A DNA stretch of 64,000 nucleotides from Proteobacteria bacterium ST_bin14 (lineage in GTDB: Bacteria > Pseudomonadota > Alphaproteobacteria > Sphingomonadales > Sphingomonadaceae), in contig MSXR01000001.1 in the NCBI GenBank assembly GCA_002083655.1, positions 124,001 through 188,000 on the forward strand. Reading direction: 5' to 3'. The position numbers and the translations under genes are program-made. Shown piece by piece: positions 44,373 to 53,117 of this stretch (position 1 is the first letter of the stretch; each line of letters begins with the position of its first letter). The notes below the pieces were generated by a model. The model was given only the letters and a program-made list of their open reading frames with translations. It searched no databases and was not told where the DNA came from.

Positions 44373-46931
44373 TCAGGCCTTGGCCGCTTTTTTCACCGGC
44401 TTTTTCGCCGCGGCCTTCTTCACCGGAGCTTTCTTCGCCGCCGCCTTTTTCGCCGCCGGCTTCTTGCCCTTCTTCGCCGGTGCCGCCGCCGCGCGCGCGT
44501 CGATCAGTTGCGCGGCTTCTTCCAGTGTCAGCGCGTCTTTCTCAATCGTTTTGGGGATTGTCGCGTTGGTGGTGCCGTCGGTGACATAGGGGCCGTAGCG
44601 CCCCTCCATCAGCTTGATTTCCAGTTCTGTGCGCGGATGCAGCCCCAGCACCTTCAACGGTGCCTGTGCCCCCCGTTGGGGCCGCCCGCCGCCTGCCGCT
44701 GCCTCTGCCAGTTTGACGACAGCGGCGTTCATGCCGGTCTCAAACACCTCGGCGGTCGACGTCAGCCGGCCATATTTGCCGTTATGCGCCAGATAGGGGC
44801 CATAACGCCCGATTGACGCGGTGATCGGCTCGCCGGTTTCGGGGTGCAGGCCAATCAAGCGCGGCAGGCTGATCAGTTTCAGCGCCCATTCCAGATCAAG
44901 TGCACCCGGCAGATCCTTGGGGATCGATCCACGCTTGGCTTCCTTGCCATCGCCCAATTGCACATAGGGGCCAAAGCGCCCGGAACGCCGCGACACTTCC
45001 AGCCCCGTCTCGGGATCGGTGCCCAGCACTTCTGGCCCGGTATCGTCGCCCTCGCCGCCGCCCGGTTGGGCAAAGCGGCGGGTATATTTGCACTCAGGGT
45101 AATTGGAGCAGGCAACGAACGCGCCAAATTTGCCGCCGCGCAGCGCCAGCCTTCCGACCTGGCAGTTGGGGCACAGACGCGGGTCGTCGCCATCGGCCTT
45201 TACCGGGAACAGATAGGGTTCCAGAAACACGTCAAGCTCAGCCGTGATTTCTGATGGCTTGAAGTCCATCACCTCTGTGGTGCGCGGTTTGAAATCCTTC
45301 CAGAACGCATCAAGCACCGCCTGCCACTGCGCCCGTCCGCCCGATACTTCGTCGAGTTGGTCCTCAAGCCCGGCGGTGAAATCATAGCCGACATAGCGTT
45401 CGAAAAATCGTTCGAGGAACGCTGTTACCAGCCGCCCGCTTTCTTCTGCGAAAAAGCGGTTTTTCTCCACCCGCACATAGGCGCGGTCCTTCAGCGTCTT
45501 GATGATCGACGCATAGGTGGACGGGCGACCAATGCCGAGCTCCTCCAACCGCTTGACCAGCGAGGCTTCCGAAAAACGCGGTGGGGGCTGGGTGAAATGC
45601 TGTTCGGCATCGACTGATTTCTTGGCGGGCGCATCGCCCTCGCGCAGGCGCGGTAGGCGGCGGGCTTCCTCGTCGGCGGTATCGTCGCTGCCTTCTTCGT
45701 ACAGTGCCAGATAGCCGGGGAAGAGCACGACCTGTCCCGTCGCGCGCAGGCCGTGCTGGCCGCTGCCGTCAACCAGCTCGATCGTGGTCCGCTCCATCCG
45801 CGCCGATGCCATCTGGCTCGCGAGCGCGCGCTTCCAGATGAGCTCGTAGAGCCTTGCGTGATCGCCCGAACCCGTCTTGTCCTTGCCAAAATCGGTGGGG
45901 CGGATCGCCTCATGCGCTTCCTGCGCGTTCTTCGCCTTGGTCTGATATTGGCGGGGCTTGTCGGGCACATAGCTGGCATCATAGCGGTTCGCCACCGCCA
46001 GCCGCGCGGCGGAAATGGCGCTGCCATCCATCTGCACGCCATCGGTGCGCATATAGGTAATCGCGCCATCTTCGTAGAGATTTTGTGCCACCCGCATCGT
46101 GTGATCAGCGGAAAAGCCCAGCTTGCGCGCAGCCTCTTGCTGCAGCGTTGACGTGGTGAAGGGCGGCGGCGGGTTGCGGGTTGCGGGCTTGGTTTCCACA
46201 CTGGCGACTGAGAAACGCCCGGCCTCGACATCGGCCTTGGCAGCCAGCGCGTCGCCTTCCTTGCCGATCGTTAGCCGGTCGATCTTGTCGCCCCGCCATT
46301 TCGTCAGCCGCGTGGTAAAGGGGGTGCCGTCATGCTCCATTTCGGCGGTGACTGACCAATATTCCTGCGGGCGGAACACATCGATTTCGCGCTCGCGCTC
46401 CACAATCAGGCGCAGCGCCACTGATTGCACGCGCCCCGCCGATTTCGCGCCGGGCAGCTTGCGCCACAGCACCGGCGACAGGGTGAAGCCGACCAGATAA
46501 TCCAGCGCGCGGCGCGCCCGATACGCGTCGATCAGATCGGTATCGAGCTCGCGCGGGTGCTTCATCGCCTCGGTCACCGTGGCCTTGGTGATCGCGTTGA
46601 AGGTGACACGCTGCACATCCTTGGGCAGCGCTTTGCGACCGCGCAGCACCTCTTGCACGTGCCAGCTAATCGCCTCGCCCTCACGATCCGGATCGGTCGC
46701 CAGGATCAACCGGTCAGCGGTTTTGGCCAGATCGGTGATCGCCTTTAGCTGCTTGGCCTTGTCGGCATAATTTTCCCATTCCATCGCGAATTCATGCTCG
46801 GGATCAACCGATCCGTCCTTGGCGGGCAGATCACGGACATGGCCATAGCTGGCAAGCACTCGGTAATCGCTGCCCAGATATTTCTCGATGGTTTTCGCCT
46901 TGGCCGGCGATTCGACGATAACAAGCTGCAT
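44373..46931 (-). CDS. topA: DNA topoisomerase I
   Basis: Type IA topoisomerase relaxing negative supercoils. 852 aa. The Toprim domain is at the start (VESPAKAKTIEKYLGSDY, DPDREGEAISWH). The active-site Tyr is in GAITYMRTDG, with CSNYPECKYTRRF zinc-finger-like repeats and several GRYGPY repeats after it. The last ~35 residues are Lys/Ala-rich (AKKAPVKKAAAKK), a basic DNA-binding tail common in Alphaproteobacteria. Confidence 0.97.
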   Translation of the reverse strand: MQLVIVESPAKAKTIEKYLGSDYRVLASYGHVRDLPAKDGSVDPEHEFAMEWENYADKAKQLKAITDLAKTADRLILATDPDREGEAISWHVQEVLRGRKALPKDVQRVTFNAITKATVTEAMKHPRELDTDLIDAYRARRALDYLVGFTLSPVLWRKLPGAKSAGRVQSVALRLIVEREREIDVFRPQEYWSVTAEMEHDGTPFTTRLTKWRGDKIDRLTIGKEGDALAAKADVEAGRFSVASVETKPATRNPPPPFTTSTLQQEAARKLGFSADHTMRVAQNLYEDGAITYMRTDGVQMDGSAISAARLAVANRYDASYVPDKPRQYQTKAKNAQEAHEAIRPTDFGKDKTGSGDHARLYELIWKRALASQMASARMERTTIELVDGSGQHGLRATGQVVLFPGYLALYEEGSDDTADEEARRLPRLREGDAPAKKSVDAEQHFTQPPPRFSEASLVKRLEELGIGRPSTYASIIKTLKDRAYVRVEKNRFFAEESGRLVTAFLERFFERYVGYDFTAGLEDQLDEVSGGRAQWQAVLDAFWKDFKPRTTEVMDFKPSEITAELDVFLEPYLFPVKADGDDPRLCPNCQVGRLALRGGKFGAFVACSNYPECKYTRRFAQPGGGEGDDTGPEVLGTDPETGLEVSRRSGRFGPYVQLGDGKEAKRGSIPKDLPGALDLEWALKLISLPRLIGLHPETGEPITASIGRYGPYLAHNGKYGRLTSTAEVFETGMNAAVVKLAEAAAGGGRPQRGAQAPLKVLGLHPRTELEIKLMEGRYGPYVTDGTTNATIPKTIEKDALTLEEAAQLIDARAAAAPAKKGKKPAAKKAAAKKAPVKKAAAKKPVKKAAKA

Positions 46932-47033
46932 GGGGTGATAGCGTCCTTACGTGTACGCGCGAGGGTGACGGGGCTTTGGGCTGCTCGTCAAGCGAGGGTC
47001 AAGCCATTTGACGCAATTCGGCAGTTGTTCTAG

Positions 47034-47054
47034 TTTCAATCATAACGATTGAAA
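47034..47054. promoter_or_regulatory. toxin-antitoxin autoregulatory dyad
   Basis: TTTCAATC-ATAAC-GATTGAAA, perfect 8-bp arms, ends 15 bp before the antitoxin start. This is the expected place and form of a ribbon-helix-helix operator repressed by the antitoxin-toxin complex. Confidence 0.7.
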
Positions 47055-47069
47055 GTCATTGGAACCGGT

Positions 47070-47357
47070 TTGTCCGTCCCCCCCGCTGCCCCGTTAACGA
47101 CCAAAGTGCTGACGACCCATGTGCCAATCGAGCTTGCAAGCAAGGTCGACGCGATGGCCGAACGGCTTGATCGGTCGCGCGGCTGGATCGTCAAGCAAGC
47201 GATCGCTGCTTGGATCGATTTGGAGGAGGAGCGCCACCGGATGACATTGGCGGCGCTGGCCGACATCAGCGCCGGGCACGTCATCAGCCATCAGGCCGTC
47301 ACCGCCTGGGCCGATAGCCTGTCAACCGACACGCCACTGCCGCCTCCGGTGGCATGA
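47070..47357 (+). CDS. CopG/ParD-like ribbon-helix-helix antitoxin
   Basis: About 95 aa from TTG at 47070 (an upstream TTG at 47049 is inside the operator). The N-terminal strand-helix-helix TKVLTTHVPIELASKVDAM, then RSRGWIVKQAIAAWIDLEEE, is a typical RHH DNA-binding domain; the tail should wrap the toxin. Its stop overlaps the toxin ATG (ATGA). It likely represses its own promoter at the adjacent dyad. Confidence 0.82.
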   Translation: MSVPPAAPLTTKVLTTHVPIELASKVDAMAERLDRSRGWIVKQAIAAWIDLEEERHRMTLAALADISAGHVISHQAVTAWADSLSTDTPLPPPVA

Positions 47358-47647
47358 AGGTTGAATGGACGCGGCGCGCGACCGGCGATCTCGTCCGGCT
47401 GCACGCCTTTTTGGCACCGGCAGCACCCGCCGCTGCAGCAACTGTCGTTCAGGCATTGGTCCGTGCGCCTGATCGGCTGCGCGACTATCCCCGGATTGGG
47501 GAAAAGTTGGACGGTTATGGGTCGCATGAGGTGCGCCGGATTATCGTTGGCCATTATGAGATGCGGTATGAAATTGCCGATGCAACCATCACTATTCTGC
47601 GCGTATGGCACCTGCGCGAGGATCGTCCGATCGACGGTGACGCTTAA
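47354..47647 (+). CDS. ParE/RelE-superfamily toxin
   Basis: 97-aa toxin. It starts MKVEWTRRATGDLVRLHAFL and has the central LRDYPRIGEKLDGYGSHEVR and final ILRVWHLREDRP, matching the ParE/RelE fold. ParE members block gyrase and RelE members cut mRNA; which applies here cannot be told from sequence alone. It is coupled to the antitoxin by a four-base overlap. Confidence 0.85.
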   Translation: MKVEWTRRATGDLVRLHAFLAPAAPAAAATVVQALVRAPDRLRDYPRIGEKLDGYGSHEVRRIIVGHYEMRYEIADATITILRVWHLREDRPIDGDA

Positions 47648-47689
47648 ATCATTCGCCAATCACGGTCCGCACCGTTCAATTCCACCCGC

Positions 47690-48523
47690 TCAGTTCCGGT
47701 CGCGCGGTTTATCCAGGGCGGACAGCACACCGCGCATGGTGCGCACTTCCTGGCTTGACCAGCCCGGCTTGGTCAGCAGCGTGCGCAGCGTGCGCCGTGT
47801 CACCGGGGTGCGATCAGGCGGGAAGTAAAATCCTGCTGCTGCCAGCATCCCATCCATCTGCTGGATCATCCCTTCCAGTTCTTCATGCGGGGCGGGTTCG
47901 GGCAGGTCGGTGGCAGGCGGGCTGGCGAGCGCGCCGCTGTTGCTGTCGATGCCCTTGCTCCATTCAAAGGCAACCAGGATCACCGCTTGCGCCAGGTTAA
48001 GCGACCCAAATTCGGGGTTGATCGGCACGGTGATGATCGTGCGGGCAAGCGCCACATCATCGGTTTCAAGCCCCGCGCGTTCGGGCCCGAACAGGATGGC
48101 GGCGCGCGACGGCGACGCATGAATATCGCGCGCGGCGATTTCGGGCGTCACGACGGGTTTGGTGACGCCGCGCTTGCGCACCGTAGTCGCATAAACCTGT
48201 GCGCAATCAGCCACGGCATCCGCCACGCTGTCGAACACGGTTGCGCGTTCAAGCACGATATCGGCCCCCGATGCCGCTGGCCCCGCCGACGGATTGGGCC
48301 AGCCATCGCGCGGCGACACGAGCCGGAGCTCGACCAGCCCGAAATTGAGCATCGCCCGCGCCGCCTTGCCGATATTCTCGCCCAGCTGCGGGCGGACGAG
48401 GACGAAAACGGGGGGCGGGGCGAGCGCGACGCCTGCGCTTCGACTTCGCTCAGCACGAACGGCCGTTGGTAAGTGACCGCCATCGTCATCTCGGTCTGGA
48501 ATGTCAGTGCTTTTCCCCCTCAC
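47690..48523 (-). CDS. trmJ: TrmJ-like tRNA 2'-O-methyltransferase with REP-altered N-terminus
   Basis: SPOUT-class methyltransferase, probably acting on the ribose of tRNA position 32. Conserved blocks are PPVFVLVRPQLGENIGKAAR, ILFGPERAGLETDDVALA and VPINPEFGSLNLAQAV. The core begins near residue 36. The preceding ~35 residues are odd: residues 21-31 are encoded by a REP palindrome. The start used is GTG at 48523, overlapping the nrdR stop as GTGA. A better-looking ATG pair lies in another frame. Confidence 0.85.
   Translation of the reverse strand: MRGKSTDIPDRDDDGGHLPTAVRAERSRSAGVALAPPPVFVLVRPQLGENIGKAARAMLNFGLVELRLVSPRDGWPNPSAGPAASGADIVLERATVFDSVADAVADCAQVYATTVRKRGVTKPVVTPEIAARDIHASPSRAAILFGPERAGLETDDVALARTIITVPINPEFGSLNLAQAVILVAFEWSKGIDSNSGALASPPATDLPEPAPHEELEGMIQQMDGMLAAAGFYFPPDRTPVTRRTLRTLLTKPGWSSQEVRTMRGVLSALDKPRDRN
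48433..48462. repeat. REP element inside the 5' end of trmJ
   Basis: CTTCGACTTCGCTCAGCACG followed by AACGG is the same family as the element near 26228-26257. It lies within the coding frame of the trmJ gene. Confidence 0.75.
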
Positions 48524-48996
48524 CCCTTCCCAACCTCGGTCACGTTGCCTGCGAATTCCTCAAAATCGCGGGCTTCGCGAAAGTCCTTATAGACGCTGGC
48601 GAAGCGGATATAGGCGACCGAATCGAGTTCCTTCAGCCCATCCATCACCATTTCGCCGATCCGTTTCGATGCAATATCGCTGTCGCCCAATGTTTCGAGC
48701 TGGCGCTGAATGCTGGTGACGAGCTTTTCAATGCGGACTGAATCAATCGGCCGCTTGCGGCAGGCGATTGACACCGATCGCATCAGTTTTTCACGCTCAA
48801 ACGGTTCGCGCCGAAAGCCGCCATCGGCGCCTTCGCTTTTCAGCACGTTCAAATCGCGCAGCTGGATGCGTTCAAAGGTCGTGAACCGGGCGGCGCAGCC
48901 TTCGCACTGGCGGCGGCGGCGGATCGCGGCACCGTCTTCGGTTGAGCGGCTGTCCTTTACCTGGCTGTCTTCATGGCCGCAAAAGGGGCAGCGCAT
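48520..48996 (-). CDS. nrdR: transcriptional repressor NrdR
   Basis: ATP/dATP-sensing repressor of ribonucleotide reductase genes. 158 aa. The N-terminal zinc ribbon is MRCPFCGHEDSQVKDSR with RRRQCEGCAARFTTFER, followed by the ATP-cone (KSEGADGGFRREPFEREKLM). It sits between the 50-aa membrane gene and trmJ in the rpiB-glyA operon and overlaps trmJ by four bases. Confidence 0.97.
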   Translation of the reverse strand: MRCPFCGHEDSQVKDSRSTEDGAAIRRRRQCEGCAARFTTFERIQLRDLNVLKSEGADGGFRREPFEREKLMRSVSIACRKRPIDSVRIEKLVTSIQRQLETLGDSDIASKRIGEMVMDGLKELDSVAYIRFASVYKDFREARDFEEFAGNVTEVGKG

Positions 48997-49149
48997 TCAG
49001 CCGCGCTTCTTGGCACGAAAATAGGTGATTCCTGCGCCTGCAAGCGCGCCGATAACCGGCCCGACAAACGGCACCGGAATGGCGATCAGCGCGCCAATCC
49101 CCGCGGCAACGGCCATTTTCTTGGTCAGTGCTTTTTCGGCTTCGGTCAT
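48997..49149 (-). CDS. 50-aa membrane protein between glyA and nrdR
   Basis: Small protein with one glycine-zipper-like hydrophobic segment (AAGIGALIAIPVPFVGPVIG) and a basic tail YFRAKKRG. The ATG at 49149 is three bases after the glyA stop and its own stop abuts the nrdR ATG, so translation in the operon is likely. The function is unknown. Confidence 0.65.
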   Translation of the reverse strand: MTEAEKALTKKMAVAAGIGALIAIPVPFVGPVIGALAGAGITYFRAKKRG

Positions 49150-49151
49150 TG

Positions 49152-50468
49152 TCACAGCCCTTCGGGATAAATGGGAAAGCGCGCGCACAGTGCCAGCACG
49201 CGCTGGCGGACATTGGCTTCTGCCACCGGATCACCAGCCTCACCCTGCTGCCGCAATCCTTCGAGCACATCGGCAATCATATGGCCAATCTCGCGGAATT
49301 CGGCAGGGCCAAAGCCGCGCGTGGTGCCCGCAGGCGAACCAACGCGGATGCCGCTGGTCTTGGTTGGCGGCTGCGGATCATTGGGGATGCCGTTTTTGTT
49401 GCAGGTAATGCCGGCGCGCTCCAGCGCCTCGTCAGCGTCCTTGCCGGTGACGCCCAGCGGGGTCAGATCAATCAGCGCCAGATGCGTGTCGGTGCCGCCG
49501 GATATCACCTCCGCCCCGCGCTCCTTCAGCGTCGCCGCCAGCACCTTGGCGTTTTCAATCACGGCCGCGATATAGCTTTTGTAATCGGGCTGAAGCGCCT
49601 CACCAAAGGCAACCGCCTTGGCGGCGATGACATGCATCAGCGGACCACCCTGCAGCCCCGGAAACACCGCGGAGTTGAGCTTTTTGCCCAGCGCCTCGTC
49701 ATTCGACAGGATCATCCCACCGCGCGGGCCGCGCAGAGTTTTGTGCGTGGTCGTCGTCGCGATGTGCGCGTGCGGGAAGGGTGATGGATGCAATCCGGCC
49801 GCAACCAAGCCAGAGAAATGCGCCATATCGACAAGGAAATACGCGCCAACCTCATCAGCAATCGCCCGGAATCGCGCGAAATCAATCTGGCGGGGATAAG
49901 CAGAGCCACCCGCGATGATCAGCTTGGGCTGATGCGCCAGCGCCAGCGCGCGCACCTGATCAAAATCGATCAGATGGGTGACGGGATCGACGCCATATTG
50001 CACGGCGTTGAACCATTTGCCCGACATCGCCGCCTTTGCGCCGTGCGTCAGATGGCCACCAGCATCCAGGCTCATCCCCAAAATTGTCTCACCCGGCTTA
50101 ACCAGCGCCAGCATCACCGCGCCATTGGCCTGCGCGCCCGAATGCGGCTGCACATTGGCATAGGCGCAGCCGAACAATTGCTTGGCGCGATCAATCGCCA
50201 GCGTCTCCACAACGTCGGACGGGGCGCAACCCTGATAGTAACGCTTGCCGGGATAGCCCTCAGCATATTTGTTGGTGAAGACCGAGCCCTGTGCCTGCAA
50301 CACTGCCTTTGAGACGATATTTTCGCTGGCGATCAGCTCAATCTGGGTCTGTTCACGCGTTAATTCCTGCGCAATCGCGCCGAACACAGCGGCATCGGCA
50401 TCAGCCAGCGTGCGGGTGAAAAAGCCATCGGGCTGGACGTCGCTGAGGATGCGGGGGTTGGTACTCAT
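49152..50468 (-). CDS. glyA: serine hydroxymethyltransferase
   Basis: PLP enzyme converting serine and tetrahydrofolate to glycine and methylene-tetrahydrofolate. 438 aa. The PLP lysine lies in TTTTHKTLRGPRGGMIL; IELIASENIVSKAVL and YAEGYPGKRYYQGC are near the start. The ATG at 50468 overlaps the rpiB stop (ATGA), a gene order (rpiB-glyA-nrdR) common in Alphaproteobacteria. Confidence 0.98.
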   Translation of the reverse strand: MSTNPRILSDVQPDGFFTRTLADADAAVFGAIAQELTREQTQIELIASENIVSKAVLQAQGSVFTNKYAEGYPGKRYYQGCAPSDVVETLAIDRAKQLFGCAYANVQPHSGAQANGAVMLALVKPGETILGMSLDAGGHLTHGAKAAMSGKWFNAVQYGVDPVTHLIDFDQVRALALAHQPKLIIAGGSAYPRQIDFARFRAIADEVGAYFLVDMAHFSGLVAAGLHPSPFPHAHIATTTTHKTLRGPRGGMILSNDEALGKKLNSAVFPGLQGGPLMHVIAAKAVAFGEALQPDYKSYIAAVIENAKVLAATLKERGAEVISGGTDTHLALIDLTPLGVTGKDADEALERAGITCNKNGIPNDPQPPTKTSGIRVGSPAGTTRGFGPAEFREIGHMIADVLEGLRQQGEAGDPVAEANVRQRVLALCARFPIYPEGL

Positions 50469-50917
50469 GGGGTCAACCTTTCGGGGAGCGGTGCGCCGAG
50501 CTTGTCGACACGGTGTTGGTGGCGGCCACCTTCGAAATCGGCCGTCAAAAATGCTGTGATGCAGGCGCGCGCCATTTCCTCACCGATCAGGCGGGCGCCC
50601 AGCGCAATGGCGTTGGCATCATTATGGTGCCGCGCGAGTGCCGCCGATAGGGGTTCGGATACTAAAGCACACCGGCACGCCGGGTTGCGATTGGCCGCAA
50701 TCGAAATGCCGATGCCCGATCCGCACAGCGCAATGCCGCGTTCCGCCGAACCGCTTGCCAGCGCATCGCCAATTGCTGCACCAAAGTCAGGATAATCAAC
50801 GCGGTCCGTGCCGTGGGTGCCAAGATCAGCCACGTCGTGACCCTGCTCAACCAGCCACGGGACCAGCGATTGCTTCAGCGCAAAGGCGGCATGATCGGAT
50901 GCGATGGCGATGCGCAT
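50465..50917 (-). CDS. rpiB: ribose-5-phosphate isomerase B
   Basis: RpiB/LacAB-family sugar-phosphate isomerase, 150 aa. It starts MRIAIASDHAAFALKQSLV; the catalytic Cys is in ALCGSGIGISIAANRNP and the phosphate-binding HHNDANAIALGARLIG is intact. It is first in the rpiB-glyA-nrdR-trmJ operon. The roughly 200 bp upstream to the sigma-factor gene hold the divergent promoters. Confidence 0.94.
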   Translation of the reverse strand: MRIAIASDHAAFALKQSLVPWLVEQGHDVADLGTHGTDRVDYPDFGAAIGDALASGSAERGIALCGSGIGISIAANRNPACRCALVSEPLSAALARHHNDANAIALGARLIGEEMARACITAFLTADFEGGRHQHRVDKLGAPLPERLTP

Positions 50918-51116
50918 AACGGCGCGAAAAGCTCCAGATGGTATGAGATTGGCTTGGCTTTACCCAAACACCACGCCGAACGCTACACCAGAGTCACCCC
51001 CATGGTCGCCTCCAGGGTCGTCGCTGGCAGCGTCCCCCATCCCATCCCGCCTGCCAATGGAGTGTGACGTAGGCAATTGTCGCGGCAGCCAGAGGCGGCT
51101 AGACGAGGCTGCAATC

Positions 51117-51689
51117 ATGCGCGCCCCAAAAGACCCTGTTGCCGCCCGGGCTCACCTTGCCGAGGTTCTGATTCGAACCGGGGCAGAAGACCGTTCGGCA
51201 TTAAAAGAACTCTACGCGCTCACATCTTCAAAACTTTTTGGCATTTGCCTGCGTATATGTGGAGAGAGGCAAGCGGCGGAAGATGTGTTGCAGGAAGTGT
51301 ATCTAACGGTTTGGAAGCGAGCGGGGGGCTATGAGCCTGGCCGCGCGAGCCCCGTTACATGGCTCGCCACGATCGCGCGCAACCGCGCGATCGATTGGCG
51401 GCGCGCGCAAACCAGCCGCCCGGCAGCCCCGCTCGACGAAGCCCCCGATGTCGCCGATGATCGTCCGATCGCCAGCGATGTGATGATCGCTGATGGCGAA
51501 AACCAGCGACTGCATTTGTGCCTTGAGGCGCTGGAAGATCGCCAGCGTGTGGCCATTCGCACCGCTTTTTTCGATGGGGTTACCTATGCCGAGCTCGCTG
51601 AGCGGCAGGGCGTTCCGCTGGGCACGATGAAAAGCTGGGTGCGGCGCGGGCTGCAACGGTTGAAGGAGTGCGTCAGCGATGACGGATGA
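51117..51689 (+). CDS. ECF sigma factor (SigK/RskA-type)
   Basis: 190-aa sigma-70 family factor with only regions 2 and 4. Region 2: LYALTSSKLFGICLRICGER and DVLQEVYLTVWKRA. Region 4: YAELAERQGVPLGTMKSWVR. It overlaps the RskA-type anti-sigma gene by 11 bases, so the pair is coupled. The ATG at 51117 gives the normal length; earlier in-frame codons do not look coding. Confidence 0.92.
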   Translation: MRAPKDPVAARAHLAEVLIRTGAEDRSALKELYALTSSKLFGICLRICGERQAAEDVLQEVYLTVWKRAGGYEPGRASPVTWLATIARNRAIDWRRAQTSRPAAPLDEAPDVADDRPIASDVMIADGENQRLHLCLEALEDRQRVAIRTAFFDGVTYAELAERQGVPLGTMKSWVRRGLQRLKECVSDDG

Positions 51690-52437
51690 TCTCCTTCCCG
51701 AAACGCCCATGACGGCGGCAGAACTGGTGCTTGGCCTGTTGGAGGGCGACGAGCGCGCAGCGGCCTTGCGCCGGATGCTGACTGATCCGCATTTTGCTGC
51801 TGAGGTGGAAAGCTGGCGCGATCATTTCGGCGTGTTGTTTGATGCCGTGCCTGAAATCGCGGCACCCGAGGGCGGCCTTGCCCGAATTGAGGCCAGCATC
51901 GATGCCAAGGGCAATCGCCTGCCCGGCCCCGCACTGCGCGCCGCCAATGATGACGGCCCGGTGCGGTTCTGGCGCGCACTTGCGGTCGCCAGCAGCATCG
52001 CTGCGACCTTCCTGCTGGCGATCACCTTGTTTGCACCGGCACGCGTTGCCCCTGGCATCAATGGGCCGCAAATCGCGCGAGCCGGGTCGCCGTCACTGCC
52101 CGGTGCGTTGCTGGTTGCGCAAATTCAGCCGGTGAAAGGCACCGCGCCCGTTGCCGCCGTGTTTGATCCGGCGACCGGCAGCCTGCGCGTTTCGGCAGCG
52201 GCGCTGGTTGATGCCCGCCACAGCCCCGAACTTTGGGTGATCCCGGCGGGCGGCACCCCCCATTCGCTGGGGGTATTGCACGCCCGCCAGCCCACCGCCG
52301 TCGCAATCCGCACCGATGATCGGGCGCGTTTTGCCGCAGGGGGCACATTGGCGGTCACGATTGAACCCATCGGCGGATCGCCCAGCGGCAAACCAACAGG
52401 GGCCGTAATTGCCCAGGGCGCCCTGACGCTTATTTAA
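51679..52437 (+). CDS. RskA-type anti-sigma factor
   Basis: 252-aa inner-membrane regulator. The cytoplasmic part (about 1-97) starts with TAAELVLGLLEGDERAAALR, the sigma-binding region; one membrane helix spans about residues 98-119; the periplasmic anti-sigma-K domain includes SPELWVIPAGGTPHSLGVL. It should hold the ECF factor until a periplasmic signal causes release. The zinc HxxxCxxC of ZAS anti-sigmas is absent, as in RskA. Confidence 0.9.
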   Translation: MTDDLLPETPMTAAELVLGLLEGDERAAALRRMLTDPHFAAEVESWRDHFGVLFDAVPEIAAPEGGLARIEASIDAKGNRLPGPALRAANDDGPVRFWRALAVASSIAATFLLAITLFAPARVAPGINGPQIARAGSPSLPGALLVAQIQPVKGTAPVAAVFDPATGSLRVSAAALVDARHSPELWVIPAGGTPHSLGVLHARQPTAVAIRTDDRARFAAGGTLAVTIEPIGGSPSGKPTGAVIAQGALTLI

Positions 52438-52546
52438 ACAATAAGTGTTTTTTTGTTGCTGGCGGGCAATTCGGTGCATCCGAATCCTGATTATGTGCGT
52501 AGATGCACGCGCACCTCGTAGAGGGTGCTCGCAGGAGAATTCAGCC

Positions 52547-53101
52547 ATGAAGTCAGCTATTCGTCTTTCGCTTTTTGCCGCCGCTATCGCCCTTGCCGGT
52601 GGCTCGGTCATCGCCAGCGAAACCAACCCAATGGTTGGCGGTGCAGCAATGTACCCAACCAAGAACATCGTTGAAAACGCTGTTAATTCCAAGGATCACA
52701 CCACGCTGGTCGCCGCCGTGAAGGCAGCTGGCCTGGTCGACACGCTGATGAGCGCTGGTCCGTTCACCGTGTTCGCACCAACCAACGATGCATTCGGCAA
52801 GCTGCCAGCCGGCACTGTCGAAACACTCGTAAAGCCTGAGAGCAAGGCAACGCTGACCGCGATCCTGACCTATCATGTCGTTCCCGGCAAGATCAGCGCA
52901 GCCGCCATCGCTGCCAACGCTGCAGCGCATTCGGGCAAGGCAACCTACACCACCGTTCAGGGTGGCACGCTGACCTTCAGCAAGGGCGATCATGGTTGGA
53001 TGGTCACCGACGCCAAGGGCCACAGCGCGCACATCACGATTGCTGATGTGAACCAGTCGAACGGCGTGATCCACGTGATCGACGGCGTTCTGCTGCCGTA
53101 A
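52547..53101 (+). CDS. exported fasciclin-domain protein
   Basis: 184 aa: a signal peptide (MKSAIRLSLFAAAIALAGGS) and one FAS1 domain with the H1 and H2 motifs, GPFTVFAPTNDAFGKLPAG and the final NGVIHVIDGVLLP. FAS1 domains mediate adhesion or ligand binding outside the inner membrane. The ribosome-binding site AGGAGA is nine bases upstream. Its position after the sigma/anti-sigma pair suggests it is their target. Confidence 0.92.
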   Translation: MKSAIRLSLFAAAIALAGGSVIASETNPMVGGAAMYPTKNIVENAVNSKDHTTLVAAVKAAGLVDTLMSAGPFTVFAPTNDAFGKLPAGTVETLVKPESKATLTAILTYHVVPGKISAAAIAANAAAHSGKATYTTVQGGTLTFSKGDHGWMVTDAKGHSAHITIADVNQSNGVIHVIDGVLLP

Positions 53102-53117
53102 TCTACCGTTCTTCGGT

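Noticed and set aside
52460..52510. SigK-like promoter before the fasciclin gene
   Set aside because: CCGAAT occurs at the right kind of place but no matching -35 CCATCC at proper distance was found.
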